Positions 1 to 13,298 of a DNA stretch of 64,000 nt are shown piece by piece. The stretch is taken from positions 47,544,113 through 47,608,112 of the forward strand of contig NC_089496.1 of the NCBI RefSeq assembly GCF_036850765.1, in the 5' to 3' direction. Positions within the stretch are counted from its first letter, which is position 1. Each line of letters opens with the position of its first letter. Source of the DNA: Saccopteryx bilineata (Eukaryota > Chordata > Mammalia > Chiroptera > Emballonuridae). The position numbers were made by a program, and so were the translations under genes. The notes below the pieces were generated by a model that ran no database searches, was not told the DNA's origin, and worked only from the letters and a program-made list of their open reading frames with translations.

Positions 1-439
1 GAACAAGGTTTCTCTTTCCCATGCGCCCTGGGCCACCGGGAGTGGCACCTGGGCTGTCTCAGCCCACTCACCCTGCCCATGCATCTTCCAGGTTGGGGAC
101 AGGCTGGTGTGAAGGGGATCGTGACAGCCTAGCTAACGGGAACAGGCCCAACTGTGAGGGTGTCCGAGGCCACCTCTCATAGCCCTTCTTGACTTTTCTT
201 CTTACTTTGTCCTTGCCTCCCAGGCACAAATAAATCCCTCTCGCCCCCACTCCGGACCCTGACTCCCCCCACCCCACCCCCTGCACTTCCTGAGCCACCT
301 CTGGCCATTGCAGGGCAGGACTTTTCTTATTGACTGCTTAGTTGTAACTTCTAGATTCCTAGTGCCAAGTTGCAGGGCCCAGGAAGAGGCTGGGAAACTG
401 GCATTTCTTATGAACTTCCCTGGGGCTTCACATACAGTC
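1..439. other. Upstream intergenic sequence, nothing recognised
   Basis: Unique-looking GC-rich DNA. No repeat, exon or RNA gene is recognised. Confidence 0.5.
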
Positions 440-640
440 TTTCTAATCTTCACAACACCCTTGGAAGGTGGAGATGACACCCCCATTTACAGAGGATGCT
501 GAGGCCCCTGAAGATGAACTGATCGGCCCCAGGTCACACAGCAGGTTGGTGGCAGAACTGGGATTTGAACCTGCTCTGCTTGGCTTCAAAGACAGGGGCT
601 CTTTCCGCTCAGTGGTGCTCGCCCATCTTGTCATGACCTC
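440..640 (-). repeat. MIR fragment
   Basis: Antisense MIR: CCCATTTACAGAGGATGCTG, then AGGTCACACAGCAGG and GGGATTTGAACCTGC appear in the right order. Confidence 0.75.
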
Positions 641-3099
641 TACTAAACGTAACCCCGGTCCAGCCAGGTAGCCAGGCCTCGTCTGCCTGCGAGGTGTTAA
701 GAGGGACGAGAAAGGGAAAAGAACACCTGGCTGGAGGGGACTCTAACACCAGGAGAAGCACTGTTCATCTCTGGGCCAGCTGGGCACAGTGTCTGCTTGA
801 GACACTCTGGCTGCTCCTCTGGCCCGGGCACCATCACAGCCTCCCCAGTGCCCTCCCCTCCTGACTGCTCCTCTATCTGGAAGGTAAACATCTGCTAAAC
901 CTGCTCATCCAGAGGTGGTCCTCTTTCAGCAGAGCGCATGAGAAAAGGAAGGGCAATGCTGTACGCTGAGGAATAATAATGCACCATAAAGGGGCCTCAG
1001 ATACCATTCAGGCCTGGGGACAAAAGCTTTACGGCCAGGTTTTCCCAGATTCCTTGTCATCTGCCAGACTGTGGGTCAGTGCTTCAGGTACCCCGTCTTT
1101 CAATGGTCATCCCCGACCCGACTCCACCCTGCTCAGGTTCTGTCTAGCCCCGTGCAGAGGAGAGATTTGGGGGCAATAACAAGAACGGCATGCGGCCTCT
1201 GGAGCAACCGGACAGTTTCGTTCGTCAAACTTTAATGGAGAGAGTAAATTTCCTGGAAGATTCCATGACTCAACCTTTCTCCCCCAGCTGCTGAGCATTC
1301 AGGCGATAACACACGTGAGGTGTTTTGATGGAGGACACCTATTACCCCACCCCCTGGGTCTCTGCTGAGACCAGAAGACAGGTCCCTTCCCCCACTGGAC
1401 TCCCCGTGGTCCTGAGATGTGCACACGGAGGTGGCTCGGCTGGCCCGGAAGGCCGTGCCCTCTGCACTTGGTCCAGCGGGAAGCAGGATGCAATCCAACA
1501 GTTACTCAGTCCTAGAATATTTGTCTCTCCGTTAAACTCACAAGAGCAAAAGGTTGCACTTCCACAACTGCCCCGCCCGTTCCAAGGCCTCCTAGGAACC
1601 CTGGCCCAGATCGCACAATTTAGAGCCCTTTAGAGGAAACATCAAGCTAGAGCCCTGTGATCAGTGTTTCAGATCAATCTGAACTTGCTTTTTATCTGTG
1701 ACCTCCAGCACTGGGTCGGTCCTGGGTTTCTAAGCATCCAGGAATCTGGGATTTGTGTCAACTTGTATTTCCCTTTTGATACTCCCCTTTCTCCTCCAGG
1801 ACCAAGGGGATTCTTCCTTCCAGGCCCTGGAGAGGTGCTGAGAGGTCCCTGGGGGGGGGGGGGAAAGAGTGGACATTTGATGCCACCCTGGACCAGGGTC
1901 AGTCACCTGGTCAGACGTAGACGCCATTTGGCCTCAGTGGGGCCCTTATCTCCGGTCCTGATTCCAGCATCGTATTTATCTCAAAAGCTCACGGGGGCTC
2001 TCGGAGGAACAAAATGAAAGTGTACGGATGGCTCAAAGCAGCCGCTTCCCACTTGGGCTCAAGGGCCAAAGCGCCTTGGGGGAATCGGTGGATACACAGG
2101 GAGGGTTCTCCTCCTTTCGGGGTTCCCAGGCTGGTCCTCAGTGTCTTTGGAACTGAAGCCGGAACCCAGTCTGGAAAAGCACCGGAGGGACAAGTGCCAG
2201 GGGACCCCGCCCTTGGCGTGGCCCGGCCACGTGCTGGCCCACTGGGATTTTTCCATCCCTCCTGTAGGTCACACCTTCACTGGTCAGGAGCCTCTCTCAA
2301 GGAGGGGGACAGTGATTAATGTTTTATAGACGAGTTGCTGGGCATGACGCCTTGTTTTCTTTAGGTTTAGAATACAATGAGGGCGATGAATGGAATTCGC
2401 TGCGAGCCGAGGGCCAGGACAGGGCCATTCTTGGGGGGCTGCCGGCCCACAGGCGGCGATGTTTACTGTCCTTAGTGCTGAGAAGGGGGCAGTTCGGAGG
2501 CACGGGAGGCAGGCGAGGCCTTGGCTTGCGGGACCGTCCTCCCGAGGCCTCTAGGGGGTAGTTCCCACCGACGTCTTGGGCCCTGGTTTGCAGAGGCCAC
2601 CGGTGAAGGGTACCCAGAAATTCTAATGAGCTTGTTCTGCTTAGATGGCTCTACCACATTCCGATAAAATCACACTCTCTGCGTATAGAGTTCTGCTTAT
2701 TTTTCTGTTCTTTCCTGTGTATTGACGGGGAACGAGCTGAGGGCACAACTGACCTTCAGCCACGGGGGTCAGCACGACCTCACTGGGTTCTTATGCATTA
2801 AAACGCTTCTATCTGGTCCGAGCTCCTCAAGTATCCCTGTCCCCTGTCTGGCCTCTCTGGCTACCCTGGTCCTTCTCTGGTCTGTGGTCACCTCTGTACC
2901 TTTCCATAGCCCAGTACCTGTGGGGTCAACCCTTTCACCAGCAGAGGGCCACCAGGACCCTGACCAGCACCATACTCGTGGGTCAGTTCTGGTGGATTGG
3001 TGCCCTTGACACGCGTGGCTGTTATATGTTTTGTGTATCACCTCTGGGTGGGAACCAAAGCATTCGGTTCATATAAATACGAGAGGTGTCCATCTAGTA
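641..3099. other. Intergenic sequence, no gene seen
   Basis: Unique-looking DNA with a 13-G run at 1851-1863. Short open frames on both strands show no recognisable protein. Confidence 0.5.
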
Positions 3100-3107
3100 A
3101 GTTAGAA

Positions 3108-3148
<41 letters not shown>

Positions 3149-3448
3149 AGTTTGGTCTCCAACCTTTTTTGGGCCACGGACCAGTTTAATGTCAGAAAAT
3201 ATTTTCACGGACCGGCCTTTAGGGTGGGATGGATAAATGTATCATGTGACCGAGACAAGCGTCAAGAGTGAGTCTTAGACGGATGTAATAGAGGGAATCT
3301 GGTCATTTTTAAAAAATAAAACATCGTTCAGACTTAAATATAAATAAAACAGAAATAATGTAAGTTATTTATTCTTTCTCTGGTGGACCGGTACCCAAAT
3401 GGCCCACGGACCATTACCGGTCCGCGGCCCGGGGGTTGGGGACCACTG
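3108..3448 (+). mobile_element. Non-autonomous hAT element (family 1) with microsatellite at its end
   Basis: Related to the copy at 25332-25629 in the opposite orientation. The right end GGTTGGGGACCACTG is intact. The left end reads TTTGGTCTCCAACC and is separated from the probable target duplication by a (GT)n tract. The flanking 8-mers AGTTAGAA (3100-3107) and AGTTAGAG (3449-3456) fit a target duplication if the GT tract grew inside the element end. Confidence 0.75.
3110..3145 (+). repeat. (GT)n microsatellite
   Basis: About 17 GT units at the left end of the hAT element. Confidence 0.95.
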
Positions 3449-3456
3449 AGTTAGAG

Positions 3457-4239
3457 AACAAATCAGTTCTGTAATACATTTGGCTTTGTCCTCTGATCTG
3501 TCCTCAGAACTTTCCCAGTGATTGTCATTTGTGGGAAAGTCGTGCACAGTTTTGTATAAGGACACAGACCGGGGCTCCTCCAGGTCCCACAGCCTAGCCC
3601 ATGACCAATCCCTGACACAGGGTCAAAGGCTGGAGAAGTGTCCTCTGCCCACAGGCCTGTTGCTACTGGCAGATGCCATCACCAGGGGCTACACTCGGCC
3701 TGAAGCCAGCCTGCCTCCGTTCAGAGGGCTGGCCTGGCTTGTGCTCATTGACGAGGGGCTGACACACATTTTTCGACCAGATCCTAAGTAAGCAAGGAAG
3801 TCTATAATTTGGAGGGAGAATGTACTGCCTTTTGAGAAGAAAAAGAAAAATGAAAGGGGGAGAGAGACAGAGAGAGACTGACTCTCAATGCATTCAAGGG
3901 GTGAGTCCAATCCACAAAACCCAAACCCGAAATGGTAATAAACATGCAAAAGTTTCCCTGGACATCAGCCCGCCGTTCCCGGCAGCCTTGGACGTTTGTA
4001 AGTGGCCCTCATATCCCTGGCACCTTTGCTGAGCATGAGCTTTGTCTTTCTTTACAACTTAGCTTGTATCAGTCATAACGCAACTTAGATATCAATTAAC
4101 ATGCTTTTAAGGGGCTCAAATAAAAATACCTAAACAAACAAAACCTATGTAAAACCAATAAAATTCATTTCAATTATTTAAATTTCAAGCTGACTGTGCA
4201 GAAGGTGGGGCGCCCATGTCATGTTGAATATCACTTTGG

Positions 4240-4243
<4 letters not shown>
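3457..4243. other. Intergenic sequence
   Basis: No gene. A purine-rich stretch (GAGAGAGACAGAGAGAGACT, near 3860) may be a decayed SINE tail, which is not certain. Confidence 0.4.

Positions 4244-4279
<36 letters not shown>
4244..4279 (+). repeat. (GT)n microsatellite
   Basis: About 18 GT units. Confidence 0.95.
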
Positions 4280-4281
<2 letters not shown>

Positions 4282-6098
4282 TGACATCAAGCCCACGAAG
4301 TAGGAGGAACCAGTGATGTTTGAGTTGACTGTCGAACCTGCTACCGAACCTGCTACTGGCAGAGTCTTCTGGATAGTAGCCAGTTGATGAAACGACCATA
4401 TCACAGCTTTTCTTTCTTTGTTTGCACTCTGAAGAAATGTCCCTTAAACCGAGCTTGTCTTTCTCAGACCCACAGAATGCGCAGAAGCTGCTGCGTTCTA
4501 TCCAGACAGTCCGTGTTGACCTCTTGCCAAAAGCAAGCTCCCGGGCGTCCAGTGGAGGCCTGGTTCCCTTCCCCCTCGCCGAAATCAGGGCTCCTGGTTG
4601 GATAGATTACACGTACGTTGTTCATTATTTTTTATTGGGGTTTGGCTTTTTTTTTTTTTTTTTTTTGGTCGAGAATTTTTTTTTTTTTAATCGGACGTGC
4701 CTAATAAACCATACACTTGATAAGGATGCCGGCGGCCTGGATCTTCCCAACGCGTGCTTGCTTGGCTCCCGTGAGGTCAGGCTCTGGGAGGGGAGTTCCG
4801 TGCACGAGGAGCTGGTCTGAGGAGCTCGTGTCATTGCCGGAAGCTGGTTTGGGAGGCAGCCTCTCCCAGAGTCACCGGGCACAGGCCCTTTCCTTTCTTT
4901 TTTTCCCCCTCTCCTAAAGTAAGTATCTGTGACTTTCTGGTCCGGCGCCCTGAGCTCCCACCCACGCTTCTGGGCCTCAGCAGCTAAGGCACGGACACGC
5001 AGAGGTTCCTGGTGATTCCGCACGCCTGCAGCTTTCCGATGCCTGCCTCGCTTCACCCCTCGCTCCTCGCCCCTGCCCCCCCTTCTCTGCAGACTTGGAG
5101 AGGTGTCTCTGCCCCCTCCCCAACCTGGGATCCCTGGGCCCCATGGGGAGACCGACTGTTAAACCTCTGTGAAGTCCCTGGAGTCCCCAACGCCCCAGAA
5201 TCGTGACTGATGAGCCAGGGCACCTTCCATCCGAGACGGACTCCAAGAATTTCCACGGCTGGCAGTGACTTCCTGGGCTGGGAGGTGCGGTGGCGTCTGC
5301 CTCCAGGAATGTGGGGCTTAGGGACACCAGGCTCAGGAATGCCTTCATGGGGCCCACACCTTCAGTTCCAGAAGATTCCGAGGGCTCCCAGCCCCCTGCC
5401 CATTTCTCTCCTTCCCGAGTGTGAAGCCACCCCAGGCTGCCTACACGCAGATTTTCGGGAGTGAAAACCCTAGAGAGTTAAATCTGAAGTGACCTGAGCC
5501 GCCTGGGGTTTTGTTGTCTTCTTTACTCACAGGTGTCATTCATGTGTCTGGCCACGGCTCGAGTGAATGGGCTCAGGTGAGCCCCCTGCCCTCCGTGGTC
5601 CTCGCAGAGCGAGCGCCCCGGCTCCTGGGGCTGGTGACTGGCTTCCCCCGGTGGGAAAACCACATCACCCTCTGCGGGGCTGACTGCAAGTAGAGGCTCC
5701 GACAAGTCCTGCAATAAAAAACAAAACAATACAAAAAACACTCCCTCCTCCGAGCCAGGGTTCACCAAACTGAGGTGTCCGCAGAACTGTCTTCTGGAGG
5801 GCGAGCCAGCCTCACTTCGCTGTATCCGAGGACTGCTTCTCTATGGACCACGGCCTGTGAGTGTTGGCCTGGGCGTCACCTCTGAGGGCCCCTCAGCTTT
5901 CAGACCCCCACCCTGTTTAGACTCCCAGGAGGCTTGCTTTATCCAGACCTCTCCTGGGGGCAGGTGGGAGGGAAGGGGGCCAGAGAGAAGGTCTGAAGGT
6001 GCTGGGCGTGTGGGGGGAAGGGAGGCAGAGAGTGTGTGTGCGCACACGTGTGTGCACGAGAGACAGAGGAAGGGAGTGGGCGAGAGTGCGGGAGAGGC
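4280..6098. other. Intergenic sequence
   Basis: Poly-T runs at about 4648-4667 and 4678-4688. Otherwise unique-looking, with no exon or repeat family recognised. Confidence 0.4.
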
Positions 6099-6115
6099 AG
6101 AAGTAGGCAGTTTTT

Positions 6116-6460
6116 TTTTGTTGTTGTTTTTTTACAGGGACAGAGAGAGAGTCAGAGAGAGGGACAGACAGGGACAGACAGACAGGAATGGAGAGAGATG
6201 AGAAACATCAACCATTAGTTTTTCATTGCGCGTTGCAACACCTTAGTTGTTCATTGATTGCTTTCTCCTATGTGCCTTGACCGCAGGCCTTCAACAGACC
6301 GAGTAACCCCTTGCTCAAGCCAGTGACCTTGGGTCCAAGCTGGTGAGCTTTGCTCAAACCAGATGAACCTGCTCTCAAGCTGGCGACCTCGGGGTCTCAA
6401 ACCTGGGTCCTCCTCATCCCAGTCCCACGCTCTATCCACTGCGCCACCACCTGGTCAGGC
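6116..6460 (-). repeat. Bat tRNA-derived SINE (type B)
   Basis: Antisense copy. The tRNA-like head (minus strand CCTGACCAGGTGGTGGCGCA) is at the right end and the T/GACAGA-rich tail is at the left. The perfect target duplication AGAAGTAGGCAGTTTTT lies at 6099-6115 and 6461-6477. Confidence 0.92.
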
Positions 6461-6477
6461 AGAAGTAGGCAGTTTTT

Positions 6478-9400
6478 AAGAGAAACCGAGAGGCCTGGGG
6501 GGTGGGCTGGGGAGGAGCGCTCGGCTGTGCTCGGCTGGGTGGCGGGTGAGGGGGAGCTTCCTCCTCGCAGTGACTTCCTCCGGGCCGTGACTGATTAATC
6601 CCCACCCTGGTCTGTCCTGTCACCCTGGGAAGCTTGTCCGGGAGCCAGGCAGGTGCCTGGTACGCCCCCAGGCCCCCAGGAAAGGGTCTCTGTGAATCAT
6701 TGACCAGCCTTCCGCTGTGCGGGCAGCAGCAGGGGCTATGCCCCTGCCAAGCTCCGGGAGCTGTGGGCAAAGGTGGCGCAGGCTGGGGTTAGCCTGAGCT
6801 GAGCCACATCCTCATCCAGAGTCACCAGAACCGGGGCTACCCAAGGCGGTCTGGCCGGAGCCTGCCCAGCTCTCGTCTCTGGTTGCCTTCTACTGGGGAC
6901 TTGTTTTGTCCTGGCCTTTTCTTGTCCCCAGGGGGCAGCCTTCACCCACCCCTGCAAGGGCTTTTCCAGCCCCTAGACCTTCCCTGGGCACCGTCAGTGC
7001 CCGAGGCCCGATGGCCAGCCTCCCTTCTCTGGCCACAGCCCTCTCAGCAGCCTGCCGGGCACCTTGCCGGGTACAGGGCCGAGAAAGATTTGTTGAAAGA
7101 AAGAGAAGAGATAGATGGTGTGTCCAGGGGACCTAGCTCTTGCAGGCTGGACCCCAAAGGGTGGCCAGGGACACTGTTTCCCCAGATACAACCTGGAGGG
7201 AACATGGGGTAGGCAGAGAGGTGGGGTCACGGGCCGAAGGCACGGCTGCAGAGGCGGAGGCCAGCCTGGAGGCAGAGGCCAGCCTGGAGGTGGAGGCCAG
7301 CCCGGGGTGCTCCGAGCAGACTCCTCCGAGTCGGGGCTCCCGGGCTAAGGTCAGAAGGGAGGCTGGAACCCTGAGTGGTCAGTGGAGCAGCAGTTTGCCC
7401 TTGGCCAGTGTGGGACTGCACAGGAGCTCACCGGTATTGTTCTGCTTGATACCCCTAGATGAGCTGAGAATCGGGGATCCCTGCCTTCCTCCATCGGAGA
7501 CATATCTATTGAGCTCCCACTATGTGCCAAGCACCGTTCTGGGTACCGGGTAGTGAACAAAACAGATGAGGCTCACATGTTATAGATGAGGAAAGTGTGA
7601 ATCTGAGTGGTTAGGCGACTGATGTACCGCTGCCCAGCTAGAGAGGGCAGAGCACAGTCAGGGCCTCGGTCCGGCCACGCCGCGCTCTCTCCACCTCCTC
7701 GTGTCCTGCGCGAAGGCGTGAGGCGAGTCCCACGGAGCGGCAAGCTGCCCAGCTGTGAGCGCAGGCCAGGCTCCGCCCCCTCTGGGGTCTCCTCTCTAAA
7801 TCCCCGCCCCCTCTGGGGTCTCCTCTCTAAATCTCCTCGGTTGACTTTGAGGGGCTCGGTCAAGCAGTCTGGAATTGCTCCTGAGGGCAACGACAGAAAT
7901 GCAATTTTTACATGGGGGACAGATGCTGATTTTTGAGCGCGTTCTATGTGCTGGACCCTGCTATGTCCATGGGGAGCCCCCGAAACTTCCCGAGCAGGGG
8001 AGGGGCACGGCCGAGCACCCCTGAACTCGGCTTGCCCTGAGCCCCGCCCCTTTTTCCAGGACCTCGGTCCTCGGATTATCAGGGGAAGCAGCTGAACCTT
8101 TGGACAAACATTAGGGGCCAGGCAGGGACACGGGACAGATGGTTTATGAATAAGGGGGCTGGGAGGGGCTGAGCTGGTTTAGGGGAGAGGCCGGGAGAAG
8201 AGTCAGGGGACATCTAGCCCCTCCTTGCACTCAGCACGCCCCCCACCCCCACCCCGAGGGCAGACAGCACACAGATCAGAGCTGAGTGCCATGTGAGTCT
8301 TGTCTGTGGCAGGAGGTCATTTACCGTGGGGGACCTGCCACCACTGGTTTCTGTCCGGCCAGTCTTGCCCCCTCTGGGCCACTGGCCACACTGCGGCCAG
8401 AGAGAGCTCTGTGCTGCCCTGACCCCTCCCACCCACTGGCGTCGAAGCCTCTGGAGCCGCCTCCCGGCAGAAATCAGATCACCCCTCCTCAGCCCCCCAG
8501 CCCTGGCTCTGTGCCCACCTGGATCCAGGGCCCTTTCCATAAGTGCTGCCCCTTCTTCTGTAGCTCTGGGAGCGGTGGTTGGCCAGGAAGTCCCTAGCTG
8601 TGCTTCTGACTGGCTGTGTGACCCTGGGCTGCTCTCCAGCCCTCTGTGAGCCTTGGTACCCCCACCTGTGAGGAGAGTGAGCCAAGTAGTCGATCCTTCC
8701 TCGGCAACCAAGTCCTTCCCCTGCCTGCCGTGGGTGCTTTGCCTCATTAGGGAAGTCCAGGGCATGGGCGCAGGTGGGACGGTGTGGGTGGGGTGCAGCC
8801 CTGCTCTCTCCTCTCCCCGGGGCTCGGTGGGCCCCCGATCTTCCCCCAGTGCCCAGAGTCTCTGCTCCCAGCACCTGGAGTGTGTGTGTAAAACCTCTTC
8901 AAGACCAAATATGCCACTGACATTTAGAATCGGACTCTGACGGTGAACTGTAGCAGGCCACGTGGGCCAGAGGACGCAGGGCTGGAAGCCCCCGGACGTG
9001 GGCACCTCAGTCTCTTCTTCTACAACATAAGGACAGTCGTCCTTGCTGAGCGCATGCCAGGGACAGCTGGGTCTGTACCCATCGCGGGGAGCCCCTCTCA
9101 CCAGGCGGGGCTCGAGAAGGAGGCGTGCTCCGGGCGAAGGAGGACAAAGTCTGCGTTGAGTTTAAAGTTTATAAGAGATGAGTTAACCATGCGCAAATCA
9201 GAGCACCTTCTGCGGTCGGAGGAAAACAAAGTGTCACATTGTTCTCACGTTGCCTGGCGGAAGGCCAGGGCTCCTCCGCGCACCTGCCGGACCACACCCC
9301 ACCCCGCCCCACCCCGCCCCCCATTAGCGGATGTTCCTGCAGGGGCTGTACTTTGTGTTCAGCACAAAAATCACTTTGCAACTGTGAGATTGGCCTGGAA

Positions 9401-10488
9401 GCCTTGCGTCCCAGCTTTCTCTGCCTTTCAGAGGCCGTGAGATCAAAGCATCCTTGTTAGTGGTACCCAAGGGCTCTCAGCCCCGCTTGTCTTCCTGATC
9501 TTGGCCCTGGCTGGAAGCTGAGCCCTGACCATGAAACCCAGTCTGAGTTTCAGCCCTGCCCCACCTAAGACCCCGAACTGATGGCAGGCTGAGCGATGAC
9601 CGTGAACGGAGATTGGACTCTGACCATGGTCCCGTGCAAGGCTGCGTCACCGGGCTGTGTGGCAATGGCTGATGGCTCCAGACAGCCGGTGGCCCTGCAG
9701 ACAGCCCCAGCTAAGCGGGGTGCCCTCTCAGAGAGCCGAGATCGGGGGCTTCTGTCGGTAGGGATCCACTCCGAGGTACCCGGGCCCCTGCTCCTGCGCT
9801 AGACCGTTCCTATCCCCGAGCAAGGGACAGAGTCCAGGAACAAGGTGAGGGGAGAATGCTCAGCCAGGGATAGGGGGTCACTCCGGCCCTGTCCTGAGTA
9901 TCCTCTGCCTGCAACTCTGTCTAGAAAGGGACATCTGGGCCAAGTACCCAGAAATAGCTGCTTCCAAGGCCTGTCACCAGCTACAAGACCCCAGCCCCAG
10001 CAATGCACAAGCCAGGAGCCACCCACCCTGAGACAGGGGCTGCTGGGCCCTACCAGCCACCAGCTGCAAGGGGCTGCATTTGCTCTGTATGACCACCATG
10101 GGGCACCGGGCACAGGCAGGACGGAACAGCCTAGGTGGCCCCATCTGTGCCCTGGGCATTGTGCGGTGGGCCACTCACTCTGGGAAGAACCTGTCTGTCC
10201 CTGCGCTCAGGGACAGACAGACTGGACTCTGATGTCTCCAATACCTGCAGGGAAACTCTCAACACTAGCAACTACGATCTTTTAAATTTTTTAATTGTAC
10301 AAGTATACTACTATCTCTTTTCCTGAAAATGAGTTAGTTGAGCCTTGATTCTTCTTTTAACCCGACAGTTTCCTTAACCGGGGCAATGAGTCCATTTACA
10401 CTTAATTTTTAAATTAAGATGGCCAACTTTACCTCTTTTCTCTTTATTTGTCCTATATGATCTTTATTTTATCTCTATTCCCTGTTTT
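6478..10488. other. Intergenic GC-rich sequence with small tandem repeats
   Basis: No gene recognised. It holds a three-fold 18-bp GGAGGCCAGCCTGGAGG-type repeat (7252-7305), a two-fold 31-bp repeat (7773-7834), and a probable L2 fragment near 7500-7570 (CACTATGTGCCAAGCACCGT). A 295-codon minus-strand frame at 8214-9101 looks like a chance frame. Confidence 0.4.
7773..7834 (+). repeat. 31-bp tandem duplication
   Basis: Two consecutive nearly identical units containing GCCCCCTCTGGGGTCTCCTC, separated by exactly 31 bp. Confidence 0.9.
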
Positions 10489-10501
10489 TCTATCAGTTTT
10501 T

Positions 10502-10890
10502 TTTTTTTTTTTCATTTTTCTGAAGCTGGAAACAGGGAGAGACAGACAGACTCCCGCATGCGCCCGACCGGGATCTACCCGGCACGCCCACCAGGGGCGA
10601 CGCTCTGCCCACCAGGGGGCGATGCTCTGCCCATCCTGGGCGTCACCATATTGCAACCAGAGCCACTCTAGCGCCTGAGGCAGAGGCCACAGAGCCATCC
10701 CCAGCGCCCGGGCCATCTTTGCTCCAATGGAGCCTTGGCTGCGGGAGGGGAAGAGAGAGACAGAGAGGAAAGCGCGGCGGAGGGGTGGAGAAGCAGATGG
10801 GCGCTTCTCCTGTGTGCCCTGGCCGGGAATCGAACCCGGGTCCTCCGCATGCTAGGCCGACGCTCTACTGCTGAGCCAACCGGCCAGGGC
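10502..10890 (-). repeat. Bat tRNA-derived dimeric SINE (type A)
   Basis: Antisense, 389 bp, with the 13-bp target duplication TCTATCAGTTTTT at 10489-10501 and 10891-10903. The minus-strand Pol III B box GGTTCGATTCC is at 10826-10836, with an A-box-like TGGCTCAGCAGTAGAGC. A 21/22-bp unit with a CTCF-like core (10609-10622) is present twice. Confidence 0.93.
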
Positions 10891-10919
10891 TCTATCAGTT
10901 TTTATGATTGATTTCTTTT

Positions 10920-12010
10920 GTTAAAAACTGGTAAAATATACATGACACAAAATTTACCACTTAAAGCATTGTAAGTGTAAAATTCATTGACATTAAGTAT
11001 ATTCGCAATGTCGTGCAACCATCGCCACTATCTACTATATTTCCAGAACTTTCCATCTCCCAAACAGAAACTCTGTACCCATTAAGTAATGACTCCTCCC
11101 CCCTCCATTGCTCCAGACCTTGGTAACCTCTACTCTACTTTCCATGTCTATGACTTTGATTACTCTCAATACCTCATATAAGCAGAATCGTGCAATCTTT
11201 GCTTTTTTGTGACTAGAGTCTCATTTTTACTCAGCATAATATGTTCAAGGTCCATCCATGTTGTAGGGTATGTGTCATCCCTTTATTCCTTTTTATGGCT
11301 GAGTAATATTCCACATTTTGTTTCTGCAGGCAGCTGCTGATGGACACTTGGGTGGTTTCCACCTTTTGGTTATTGTGAACAATGTTGCTATGAATTTTGG
11401 TTATTGTGAACAATGTTGCTATGAACGTTGCTGTAGTACAAGTATTGTTGGAGTTCCTGTTTTCAATTTTTTTTGGTATGTATGCCTGAGGGTGAAATTG
11501 CTGAGTCATATGGTCATTCCCCCACAGCTGCAAAACCATTCCACATTCCCACCAACTTGCGTGAGGATTCCAATGTCTCCTCATCAACACTTGTTATTTT
11601 CCGTTAAAAAAAAAATGTAGACATCCTGATGGGTGTGAAGTTCTATCTCATAGAGATTTGATTTGTATTTCTCAAATGATTAATGATGCTGGACTTTTTT
11701 TTTTTTCCCATGTCTATCATTTGAGGAGAAACTTCTATTCAAATCCTTTTTCCATTTTTGAATCGGGTTTATTGTTGTTGTTGATTTGTAAGGGTTCTTT
11801 ATATATTGAGTATTAATTCTTTATCAGACAGATGACTTGCAAATATTTTCCCATTCCATGGGTTTTCTTTTCACTCTCTCGATAAACATCCTTCTTTATT
11901 CCTCCTCTTAAGGAAAGAGCTTTTGACTTTTCATCTCCAAGTGTGATGCTCACTGTGGGTTTTTATGTATATGGCTATTATCATGTTAGAGAAGCTTGCT
12001 CTATCCTAGC
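10920..12010 (-). mobile_element. LINE-1/HAL1-type remnant, antisense
   Basis: Reads as the reverse of an old L1-lineage 3' region. Hallmarks on the + strand are AAATTTACCACTTAAAGCAT, GTCGTGCAACCATCGCCACT, GGCTGAGTAATATTCCACAT and CCACCAACTTGCG. It contains a short internal duplication of TTTTGGTTATTGTGAACAAT (11374-11430). The coding frame is broken throughout. Confidence 0.8.
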
Positions 12011-12900
12011 ACCCTGAGTGCTTTTATATTGAAAGGGAGTTAGATGATGTCAAATGCTTTTTCTGCATCAGCTGAGATGATCACATTTGCTCTTTTTCTT
12101 CCCCTACTAAAACCCAGTATTTTGTATATGTTGCTTGGATATCTTGCTGCTAAGGCCCTGCTATTTTGTCTTGGCTGGAAAAAAAGTTTCCCAATTCTGG
12201 TATTTTGAACTCTCTCCATTTGATATAAATAGATTTATTTCATCCCTTTAATGCCCTGTAGGTCATTGTGCGAATGTATCACGTTTTATTTAGCTATTCT
12301 GTTGTTGGTGGACATTTGTGTTGTTTTCTGGCTTTACGGCATATTGTACACAATACTGCCCTCTGGGGCAAATATCCAGAAGTGGCACCTCGGGCTTGTA
12401 GGGTATGTTCATTTATAGGCACCACAGAGCCACTTGAATGCTCTTCAAAGTGGTTGTAGCAATGTTCACTCCCACCTGCACAGCATGGAGGTACCGTTTC
12501 CACACATTATTTTCCAAATGCTATATGATCGGACATTAAAAATTTAGGCAAAGTGATGGATGAAAAAAAAGTAGTCATTATTATTTTAATTCTCCTTCTT
12601 GTGGTTGTTGAGTATTAGTAATGTTGAGTATCTCTTTTTGTTTGTTGGTTCACATTTTACTTATTTTTTGAATTGCCTGTTTATCTCCTTTGCTCACTTT
12701 TCTATTGGGTTACTTTGTTTCTTTTTTCTTGATTTGTAGGTCTTATACATCTTTAAAAATATGATCTCTTTATTTGTCATTATTGGCCACAAATATTCTT
12801 TCAGTCTGTAACTTACTTGTGGTTTTACCTATTTGCCCCTTCTTAAACATGCACTCAAAAAAAAATGTTAATGTGGTCACACTTATTAACCTTTTATTTA
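12011..12900 (-). mobile_element. Further L1-type remnants, antisense
   Basis: Continues with old L1-like pieces, such as ATGCTTTTTCTGCATCAGCT near 12055. A second truncated copy near 12290-12500 has TTTCTGGCTTTACGGCATAT and CACTCCCACCTGCACAGCAT. Not intact. Confidence 0.65.
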
Positions 12901-13298
12901 TAGTTTTCATTTTTTTTTTATTTTGAAATCTCCTTTCTTCTAAGGTCATAAAAACAATTTGTTATCATTGGGAAAAAAAATCTTATTTTTCTGTTTAATA
13001 GTGCTTTAAAACTTCTAGAACTTCTATTTAGTAAATATGAGCTAGTGATCTCATCTTATTTTTTCCTGTACAAAGACTCGATTGTTCTAAACTTATTTGC
13101 TGACAGTTCATCACTGTTACATGTGACTGTTAATGATTGTCCACTGTGGGCGGGGCTCTGCGTGAGGTACGCTGTATGGAGGCAGAATTTGAACCCTGAG
13201 TAGACACAGAGATAGTGACAGATGGGAGTTCAGTGACCCTGGCCTGTTCAGATGGGGCATGGACCTGGGGGATCCTTGGGGACCATGAAAGGTTAGGA

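Noticed and set aside
7640..7780. Possible CpG island promoter
   Set aside because: CpGs are somewhat enriched, but the stretch is short and has no adjacent exon or splice signal I can support.
8214..9101. 295-codon minus-strand open frame
   Set aside because: Low-complexity, Gly/Arg/Ser-rich translation with no domain or splice context. The region is GC-rich, where long chance frames are expected.
10820..10890. tRNA-like sequence with A and B boxes
   Set aside because: It is the head of a SINE, flanked by a target duplication and joined to a SINE body; not a tRNA gene. The same holds at the other type A and B copies.
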